The notes under the pieces are model-generated. The model saw only the letters and a list, made by a program, of their open reading frames with translations, was not told the origin of the DNA and searched no databases. A DNA stretch of 64,000 nucleotides, taken from Larix kaempferi (lineage: Eukaryota; Streptophyta; Pinopsida; Pinales; Pinaceae). Positions within the stretch are counted from its first letter, which is position 1, and each line of letters opens with the position of its first letter. Below, in pieces: positions 55,194 to 64,000 of the stretch. The stretch covers positions 10,865,001 to 10,929,000 of the forward strand of contig BSBM01000461.1 in the NCBI GenBank assembly GCA_027924585.1, in the 5' to 3' direction. The translations under genes and the position numbers were made by a program.

Positions 55194-57670
55194 TTCGCCA
55201 CTAGAGGTAGGGTGACCCCCATTTTCTATTCCACCATCTCATCCATAGATAATGACGAACGTTCCGATATTCGTTAGTGCACTCAACCTAAACAAAGGTT
55301 GAACAAAACTTGAAAAAAATGTAAAAGTTTTTGTAAATATATAGTATCTTTAACTAATTTAATTATTATTTTAAGAATTTGCCAAAACCAAGAAACCAAG
55401 ATATAGAGAAGTATTCCATTTACTTATCCAAAATACTGATTTATAGAATTCAACTTAAAAGATAATATTAAGAATTTAAAATTACATACAAATTCACAAA
55501 TATAAAATTGCATACATTCTTATAAAATATTTTAGCTTTAGATTTTATCTTAATTTAAATAATTTATTACATGTTATACTTTCCAACCCAAAACAGAATT
55601 GGACTTCGCATATTATTCTTTAACACGATGAGATTAAATTTTGTAACTTAACACATGTTATACTGTTATACTTATCCTAAAAGAATTAGATTTCTTAGAT
55701 TATAACATTAAATTTTATTAAAATAATGAAAATGAGTGTTTTTATATATCTTAACTTCATCCTTTTTTAAAACACTTCACACATTTTCAAGCAGTACTAA
55801 TTTTCCCTATCCGTAAAAGGTATTTAAAAAAAGAAGTATATTATAATAACAAAATTAAAAAATTGAACTTTATTTCTTAAATTTTATAACACAAATTTCA
55901 TACTTACTTTAAAACAAATTTGGTATTTTTTCACTCATAATTTCCATTAATTCTAAACTTAAATCAAGTAGAGTTATGATATTAGACTTTAAAGATAGAT
56001 TTTTTTGACAACAAAGACCTTTATACTTTCCACATTATCTTTTAACTAACACAAGGCCATATAATAGCCGTTTTAAGTTATTTTCTTATTAGTCCTTGCA
56101 TTTTCATTAAAGCAGTCAATTGATTAGATGGCTTTGTATTGACCAATTAATCATTTGCTAGTCTTATTTGGCATTACAGAGGCTAAGTGCTTGATATTTA
56201 GCATGATATTTATGAATGATTTAGCATTAATCTTAACAATGGATGTTGGTTTCTTCCTTTGTCCTTCTCATGACAATGCGTTCTTCGAGCATCGACCTGC
56301 TCATGGTACCACTACCCATGCTACTAGCGTCCCCCAACATACTATAATGTTTCCAGGCATCCAAGACATTATCATTTCTTGGTAGAACTGCACCTGGGTT
56401 ATTATCAAGATTTCTTGGTTGTTGTAATGATATAATTTCTTTAGGATCGAGACATTATCATTTCTTGGTAGAACTGCACCTGGGTTATTATCAATATTTC
56501 TTGGTTGTTGTAGATTTGAATTGAATTGAATAAAGCCACCTATTTTAGATGAGGTTGGGTATTAAGGTTTAGTTACCTGATACACAGAGCTTGGAGAGTT
56601 TCCATTGTGAGCTCTCTTGTAGGTAGCATTGCAACCTATTTGGCATGCATCTTAATACAGTCCAAATTGCATGGTAACCAAGTGTCTCATCACCTCAGTC
56701 CACGATTCTCACCGAAATCCAAGAACTCATCGATCCATGAAAACTAAAAATTACAGGGTGGAATTAGACTAGGTTTGCGTGTGGTTGTCCTCCCTCATTT
56801 GTTCAACAACCCCTAGCTTCCCTCTAGCTACCTTTATTTTTGGTGGTCCGGAATCAACTCGCTATGCCTATCGACCTGGAAGGTACATTGGGTGGGTTAA
56901 TGGCTCTCGAACTTACTTATATAGTCATGAATAAACAAGCTCTAGATATTAATATACATCTATTACTTCTGCATCACTCCCAAGAATAACATGCTATGCC
57001 TTACAATCTATCGATATGGACCTGTAAGGGTGCTTATAGCTCTTCAATGGCAGAGTACATGAAGAACTTGGTAATTTTGCTTTTAGTTTTGGCAGGGACT
57101 AGAAGCTTTGCTTTCATCTGCCTTGTTACTATTGCTCTAGGATGCATGCTTTTGAAATTAGCACATGGTGTTGACATGAGGATGGTGGATTATATCTTTA
57201 TTGTTAAAGTCCATATAACTATATTTTGAAACACATTGTATTGAGAATGGGCATATAAACAAATGGGTTTAGCATCATAGAATGGGAAACATAGTGTGTA
57301 TCATTTGAAGTTGTGTGAAGTTTAAAATATTCTTAGAGTTTAGAGTTTTGTAGAGTTGAAGAGTTTTAGAAGAAGATTGTGGAAACTCGTTTGGAAACAT
57401 TTCAAAGGCCTTATTATACTTGGTGAAGATTTTAATTTTGGTGCATCAACAATATTTTGACCACATTTAATAGATCGGTCATCATTGGAGAAGTGGACCT
57501 GGAGACGTAGTTCCTTGTGGACGAACTCTGTTATCAAGCCATGTGTAATTACTTTATGGTGTCAATTATTCATGTGTATTTTTTTCTTTCTTTTATGTTG
57601 CACATAAGTTTTGATTCATTCTCTTTTATGCAATTCATGTAATAGTCATCGAATAAAATATCTCGGATCA
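55194..57670. other. AT-rich, no gene recognised
   Basis: Long A/T tracts to 56100, then mixed sequence with frames up to 77 codons without similarity. Contains a short tandem duplication (next entry). Confidence 0.5.
56365..56512. repeat. 86-bp tandem duplication
   Basis: gacattatcatttcttggtag starts at 56365 and 56451, and both copies run on identically for about 60 bases (cacctgggttattatcaa), apart from one difference. A recent local duplication. Confidence 0.88.
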
Positions 57671-59130
57671 CATTTCCAAAGTTGACCCCCTTGTGTAAAA
57701 ATTGCATTGTCTCTTATTGAGAAAAACCCAAGATTTCAAAATGATAGAAACAGACGGGATCTGGGTGATGGAACCAGGGGAGAGAGGAACCCCTAGTATT
57801 ATTCTGACATCCTAATTCCAATATAGTCAATGGTTCATCAATCCAATCCATGGTCATCATTCTGTGGCCAGTTGCAACTCGCCTCCTAGAGGTTTTCAGG
57901 GACACATGGTGAATTGGTCTCAGGGGCATAGGATTCAAATTGAGCAGTGGAATTGAGTTATGTGAGCTCCTGTAAGTGTGCTTGGGCAAGTTCGACATGT
58001 GAACTATAACCACAAGTTCATGGTCAAGGCATTTCCAAATTTGACCCCCTTATGTAGAAACTGCACTGTCTCTTACTGAGAGAAAACCTCGATTCCAAAA
58101 TCACCGAAAAGGATGAGCTTTAGGCCATGGACCCATGCAAGAGAGGCACCCATATCATTATTCCAATGTCTCAATTCCAATGGATTTTATGGTTTGTTGA
58201 TCCGAGCCACAGTATGACCAGTTGCATGCCTCCTGTAGGTTTTTAGGGACACATGTTGAATCCCTATTGGGGGCATATGATTTGATCTGGGAAGCATGAT
58301 TGAGTTCCATGAGATGATTCAAGTGTGTTTGGGCTAGTTGAATGTGGGAATCGTGGTATTTCCAAAGTTGACCCTGTTGTGCAGAAATTGCATTGTCTCA
58401 TACTGAGTGAAACCCCAGATTCCAAAATTGCCAAAAAGGATGAGATCTGGGCCATGGACCTAGGGAAGAGAGGCACCCCTAACATTATTCTGATGTCCTG
58501 ATTCAAACAGAGTATATGGTTCATCGATCTGAGCCATAGTCATCTTTTTATGACCAGTTGCAAGCCTCCTAGAGGCTTTTAGGGACACATGATGAATTGG
58601 TCCCTAGGGCATATGATTCAAATTTGGCATCAGAATTGAGTATCATGAGCTACTACAAGTGTGTTTGGGAAGATTCAATGAGTGAATGCTATCCATGGTT
58701 TCACGATCGAGGCATTTCCAAAGTTGACCTCCTTGTGCATAAACTGCATTATCTCTTATTGAGAGAAACCCTAGATTACAAAATCGCCGAAAATGATGGA
58801 CTTTGGGCCATTGACCTAGGGGAGAGAGGAACCCATAGCATTATTCTGACATCCTAATTCCAACAAAGTTGATGGTTCATCGATCTGATCCATGGTCATC
58901 ATTCTATGGCTAGTTGCAACTTGCCTCCTAGAGGATTTCAGAGACACATGGTGAATTTGTGCCAGGGGCATATGGTTCGAACCAGGAAAAATGATTGAGT
59001 TTCGTGAGATCCTGGAAGTGTGTTTAGGCATGTTTTATGTGGGAAATCTAGCCATGAGTTTACGGTCAAGGAATTTCCAAATTTGACCCATTTTTGCATA
59101 AATCACAATTTTTCTTACTGAGAGAAACCC
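57671..59130. repeat. Tandem array of about 355 bp
   Basis: Units begin with a variant of catttccaaagttgacc at 57671, 58030, 58357, 58713 and 59072 (spacings 359, 327, 356, 359; the fifth is partial). Each holds attgagagaaaccc, gagagaggcaccc, gttcatcgatctgagcc and gggacacatggtgaatt. Many substitutions separate units; the 60-100 codon frames on both strands follow the repeat and are not genes. Confidence 0.9.
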
Positions 59131-59275
59131 TAGATTAGGTTTCTAATATTCTAAATTTCTAAATTAGGTTTCTAGGTTTCTAGATTATGTTTTTAGGGTT
59201 AGATTATTATTTCTAGGGCTAGATTATGTTCCTAGGGTTTCTAGGGCTAGATTAGGTTTCCAGGGCTAGTTTAGG
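59131..59275. repeat. Short degenerate TTTCTAG/TTTAGGG-like repeats
   Basis: Words ggtttctag, tttagggttagatt and ctagggctagatta repeat with a loose period near 14-16 bases, ending the 355-bp array. Somewhat like degraded plant telomere repeat (TTTAGGG) but too irregular to call. Confidence 0.5.
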
Positions 59276-61014
59276 AGTAGGGAATTGAGAGAGAGTGATG
59301 ATTACACTTGGTTTTTGTTGTTGAGGAGAATGAGAATGCAGGAAAAGTGGTTGTTGATATGTACAAATAATTGCTCTATACCCTACTTTGGTGGAATAAA
59401 AAAATGGTATGTTGTTTGCATGCCCAAGTAACAAGTTCCAAACCAAGATTGTGTACATAATTGTTAGTTCCCTATTGATCATTAAAGTTACGAAGGTAAT
59501 TAGATTTTTTTAAACCAAGGAAGTAACCCCTTTGTTTCTTTCTAGTTACTTATGCAAAACATGCATAAAGTGAGAGACTAGACAAACAACAAAAGAAAGA
59601 TGTAACTGAGTACAATTTATGTACAATAAATTCCCAACTAATCATTGGTACAAATTAGCATTCACTTGAGGTGTGAGAGGCAACTTAACCTTTCACTAAA
59701 AAAGGCTTAGTGCTCTTGCTTTATATTCATATAAAATGAAAGAAATAAAAATAACCAACATGCAAAGGGAAATTCAACTAATCATTGACACACATTAGAT
59801 TCAATCTATCCCACTCCAATCTAACTAAGATCATTTTTGTTTTCATAACCAACAATACCATGGCAATAAATTCTCTATATTTCTAGAATATTTGTCACAT
59901 CCACATATTTTTATATAAATTGTTGTCCAATTTGTTTTGTGTTCACTCATTCCACTCTTAGATTATTCTAAAGTAGAGAATGAATAGCTCTAACATTTAA
60001 ATTCTACCCTACAAACTTCAAAATGTCTTATTCATTCTTTCATTGTAGTGATGAAATTTTTTGTTTCATGTGGCCTTGTCCTCTTCAAACTCTCTTAAGT
60101 AACTATGTGTAACCCTCGGGTATCCCTAGTCCTCAGTTTTCCATCTATTTAGGCATTGAATCTATATTAGTGGTTTTGTAGCAGATGTTTGCTTTAGTAC
60201 AATTGTTATTAACACCTCAATTGTAACTTAGTGTATGACCTTGGCCATTCTACCAAAGAAACTTAGTGTTCTTTACGATGGACCAAATTATGGTAAAAAT
60301 GGAAACCAAGGTTTAACACTCATTTAGACAAGGTTAGGATACAAGGATTACAAAGATCCCCTTACAACTCTATTATTTGCTTCATTTTAGTTTCCTATTG
60401 TGGCACCTACTAACACCAATCTTAATCATACATCTCTTGGATTCGTTATTGATGAATGATAACATAAATCAATGCACAATATGTACAACCAATTTGCACA
60501 AATTACATGTCGATCATTGTCTCGTTCTCTCCCATTAATCTCCAACAAGTACCTTTTATCTAGGGAACGCTTGTGTATCCTTTTTATTTATATCTCCAAA
60601 AAAAAATCATTTTATTTTTGTGTCCCTGCTATTATTTGAAGATGCAATGTTCAACCACATAGAGGGTCCTACAAGTAGGATCATCTAAGTTCCATCTTAT
60701 ACTCACTGGTAGTGGAGTAGTGTTATCTATGTTCTCAACATTTAACTTGTTTTAAACTAAAAATTACATGTCATTATGAGGCAATAAGGATGAAGATGTT
60801 TGACACAAGATATTTATGCACTTAATTAGACCGCGTAGTCCTCTAAACCTGTAATATTTATAACTTACCTGCGCACAAAGCAGAATCTTCCTTCGTGTTA
60901 GTGTTAGCTTCCCAATCGTTGTACGTGTATCGTACAACTTGACCTTTTTGCATTGAAAAGGGTTGGAATCTCTCACTTGATCATCGGATCAAAAGAAAGA
61001 GATCAACTGAATTC
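59276..61014. other. No gene recognised
   Basis: Short frames only. Minus 60975-60868 has a protein-like stretch ending at a good splice donor (GCGCAG then GTAAGT, 60868), but no family was recognised. Confidence 0.45.
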
Positions 61015-61105
61015 CTCTTCAAAATCATCGATAAAAATTAGGAAACACTTGTGAACATAAAGGAATTGGTTGGTTGATGACCACATAGATCACCATGCAC
61101 ATGCT
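61015..61105 (-). pseudogene. Copia integrase scrap
   Basis: On minus, HVHGDLCGHQPTNSF followed one frame away by FLIFIDDF matches the start of the copia integrase core (HxDLCGP...YFLxFIDDFSR). The surrounding sequence is too decayed to extend with confidence. Confidence 0.4.
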
Positions 61106-61655
61106 ACAAAGGTGGTGTTTCATAGAAAGAGGCACCTTTTCAAAATATCTTGATGGTGCTTTTGAGAATACCCTTTGGATAAATACCATCTCAGCAATAA
61201 ATGAGAGGAAGGTTTAGCACCATCACATGCTTTCATAATTGTTGCAGTGAGAGGCAATTTAAATGTCTAAATTGCTTGTATCAGGGTCTACTAAAATCAT
61301 CCATGTGAAGACTGAAATATAAGAGTGACAATGAACAAAAGTAGTCAATCTTGTGCACCTTGAAAATAATCATTGACATTCCTTGGAGTTATTAAACATT
61401 GAAGGTCCTTGAGATTTTGTTTACAAAAATGTGAGGGAAAAACTGGTTTTACTTGCCTCATAATGAATTTAAATTTTCAAGTGACTAACCGTTTTCAATG
61501 TTATTGGAACAATTTTCAAATTAAATGTACACTTGGAACCTATTTTCAAGTTAAAATGTACATATTTAAAACTATTTTCAATTTTCCAAGTTCCTAACAA
61601 TTTCAAGTTAAATGTAATTCCAATTCTTGTTTTGTTATTTGTTAAAAAAATATTT
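61106..61655. other. No gene recognised
   Basis: AT-rich; the last 190 bases grade into the following tandem array. Confidence 0.4.
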
Positions 61656-61965
61656 GTATAACCTCATGTGAGCTCCAAGTCTCAACATTTGTTGATTGAA
61701 ATAACTATTAATGTCTAATTTTAACTTACCCTCATTTTATTTGAAATGAACATTGTGATAGTTAAATGTATTAGTTAGAAAATTAAATTTGAAAACAAAT
61801 GAAATGAATATTTTGATAGCTATGTAATAGATGTAAAATTCAATGACAAAAAATAAAATGAACATTGTGATAATTATGTAGTAGTTGGAAAATTCAATTA
61901 TGATGTTTTTAATGTATTTTCAATTCATGTACCAATTTTTTCTATGCATAAATGTAGGGATAAGT

Positions 61966-62008
<43 letters not shown>

Positions 62009-63420
62009 TTTATAGAAAGTATATATGTTATTTATATTTCAAAATTTCTAACAATTTTCAAGTTAAATGGATAGTTTGTATTAGTTAGAAAATTCAATTC
62101 ACACACAATTTTCAATTTGTTAATTTCCACATCAAATTTCAAGTTACTAGCAATTTTAAAGTTCAACGTACAACTATCAAGTTAAATACATACTTTATTT
62201 CCAAACTTTACTAACAATTCTTAAGCTAAATGTACAATTTTAAGTTACATACATATTTAGTTATTTTGAATTTAAGTTACAAACAATTTTCTTGTTTTTA
62301 ATGTATTTTCAATACTTGTGCCAACTTTTTCTCTGCATGAATATAGGGATAAGTTATATTTCTTTTCTTATAACTTACCATAATAAGAAATTACAAAAAA
62401 TTATTTGCATAGCCTCATGTGAGCTCAAAGTCTCAAGTCACTACCAATTTTCAATTTGTTAATGTACATGTAACAAATTTCAAGTTACTAGCAATTTTAA
62501 AGTTAAATGTACAAGTTCTATCAACCTATTAACAATTATCAAGTTAAATATGTATATACTTGATTTTCAAACTTTACTTAGAACAATTCTCAAGTTAAAT
62601 GTACATATTTAGTTATTTTGAATTCAAGTTACAAACAATTTTCTTGTTTTAAAAGTATTTTCAATTCTTGTACCAACTTTTTATATGCATGAATGTTTAT
62701 ATTTTTTTCCTTATAACTTACCATAATAAGGAATTACAAAAAATTATTTGCATAGCCTCATGTGAGCTCCGAGTCTGAAGTCACTAGCAATTTTCAATTT
62801 GTTAATTTCCATGTAACAAATTTCAAGTTACTAGCAATTTTAAAGTTAAATGTACAATTTCTATCAACTTATTAACAGTTATCAAGTTAAATATGTATAT
62901 ACTTGATTTTTAAACTTTACTTAGAACAAATTTTAAGCGAAATGTACAACTTCAAGTTAAATGTACATATTTAGTTATTTTGAATTCAAGTTACAAAAAA
63001 ATTTCTTGTTTTGAAAGTATTTTCAATTCTTGTACCAACTTTTTATATGCATGATTGCAGGGATACATTATATTTTTTTCCTTATAACTTACCATAATAA
63101 AGAATTACAAAAAATTATTTGCATAGCCTCATGTGAGCTCCAAATGTCAAGTCACTAGCAATTTTCAATTTGTTAATTTCCATGTAACAAATTTCAAGTT
63201 ACTAGCAATTTTAAAGTTAAATGTACAACTTGTATCAACTTATTAACAATTATCAAGTTAAATACATATACTTATTTTCAAACTTAACTTAGAACAATTC
63301 TCAAGCTAAATTTACAACTTCAAGTTAAATATACATATTTAGTTATTTTGAATTGAAGTTACAAACAATTTCTTGTTTTAAAATTATTTTCAATTCTTGT
63401 ACCAATGCATTTCAAAACAC
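61656..63420. repeat. Tandem array of about 343-371 bp, AT-rich
   Basis: Landmark catgtgagctc follows starts at 61656, 62407, 62750 and 63121. Units contain tttcaatttgttaattt, caagttactagcaatttta, tatcaacttattaacaatt, tttagttattttgaatt and cttgtaccaactttttat, each closing with a phrase like gcatgaatgtagggata. An (AT)16 run with T10 at 61969-62010 interrupts the older left part. The last three units are most alike. Confidence 0.88.
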
Positions 63421-63520
63421 TTCAATTTGGTACTTTAAAATTAACCTCATTGCATAGTGCATTTTTTATTGAAATTCCCTTCACATGAATTTTGATTATG
63501 TAGGGATAGATTATGGTTAG

Positions 63521-64000
63521 CCATCACATCATTATGATCAAGAATCACATGACCCTGTTCCCCCTCATGATCCTGATCAACCATCACATGACACTTTTCC
63601 CTCTCACATTTCAAGTATAATTGGGAGCTACAGTGGGGTTGGAAGGGGTGGAAATTGTCTAGAGGATTGTGCAGTTGTTTCTGCACAAGAAGAGCTCAGG
63701 ATCCCGATCCCTAGTCGAACAATTAAAGAGCATGTCAGTAACATAATTAAGTCATATTTTGAACAACTTTCAATGATGACACAAGCTCAAATCCTACATG
63801 GGTTGATAAAACACAAAAAAATGAAACGTGCCACAAAGTTGTTGGGTTTTCAAGACGCTAAAACAAAAAAGACATGTGAGAATGCAATAGAAAATGTAAG
63901 AACTACATTATCTTCGTTTGGAAAATCAAGAAATAATGATATCCAAGCTGCTCATAGGGAAATTACAACGACTGTTGTGGCACAAAGCACCTCAAGAAAT
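63521..64000 (+). CDS. Open frame running off the right edge
   Basis: 160 codons without a stop to the window end. The frame opens just after an AG (ttatggttag) that could be a splice acceptor; first in-frame ATG is 63773. The N-terminal part has a repeated acidic, His-rich block (YDQESHDPVPPHD, PDQPSHDTFPSH), then a basic helical region (TIKEHVSNIIKSYFEQLSMM; HKKMKRATKLLGFQDAKTKK). No family recognised. It is better protein-like than any other non-element frame here, so it is likely an exon of a gene or a transposon to the right. Confidence 0.5.

Noticed and set aside
57714-59031. Several 70-100 codon frames
   Set aside because: All follow the 355-bp tandem array and recur once per unit.
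59131-59275. Interstitial telomere repeat
   Set aside because: Only two or three TTTAGGG-like words; most units are GGTTTCTAG variants.
1-64000. tRNA or rRNA genes
   Set aside because: No cloverleaf-like or rRNA-like sequence found by reading; the tRNA-like words seen are primer sites or the B-box-like motif in the 64-bp repeat.

Overview
The window is plant nuclear DNA built almost entirely of nested, decayed LTR retrotransposons. No intact host gene was found. The very large Tat-like gypsy element, the long LTRs, the age of the copies and the copia gag type (recalled from conifers such as yew and sugi, not searched) suggest a gymnosperm; this is inference. Most in-frame stops look like C-to-T or G-to-A decay (CAG/CAA to TAG/TAA, CGA to TGA, TGG to TAG), as expected for old methylated copies.

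Layout. 1-3687: non-coding, with one TATA-like promoter. 3688-12862 (+): copia-1, whose 5' LTR is split by a pol-less LTR element (3992-9204, LTRs about 1.85 kb, two unknown ORFs). Copia-1 has gag, protease, integrase and half of its reverse transcriptase, then breaks off. 12863-17653 (-): an unidentified open frame split by a 4.43 kb element (13038-17468) with only 64-bp terminal repeats and a perfect 5-bp target duplication. That element carries decayed gypsy gag/protease/RNase H/integrase pieces, an internal 392-bp LTR and a second primer site; a 214-bp MITE sits in its gag. 17654-19241: possible solo LTR. 19458-20340 (-): 3' end of a LINE. 20341-23462: little recognisable, one possible LTR.

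23468-53181 (+): a 29.7 kb Tat-like gypsy element (897-bp LTRs, TSD CCATG) with gag, protease, RT, RNase H, integrase, a second RNase H downstream of integrase, and an antisense plant-mobile-domain-like ORF. It holds two copia insertions. Copia-2 (28306-39313, -, TSD AGGAA) contains a 4.25 kb probable solo LTR (32181-36431, TSD CTGCA). Copia-3 (44292-51247, +, TSD GTTTC) is nearly full length. All four levels are supported by TG...CA ends and perfect target duplications, so the order of insertion can be read directly.

53187-64000: a possible SET-domain exon, the 3' end of a chromovirus (chromodomain plus LTR), an unknown 175-residue ORF, a roughly 355-bp tandem array (57671-59130), a copia integrase scrap, a second roughly 350-bp array (61656-63420), and an open frame running off the right edge.

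The most unusual structure lies between RNase H and the 3' LTR of the two related copias. There tandem repeats of 55-56 bp keep a CATGG/CCATG inverted pair although the rest of the unit differs between the elements, and copia-3 adds a cluster of small hairpins with varied but self-complementary arms and mostly AG-starting five-base loops.
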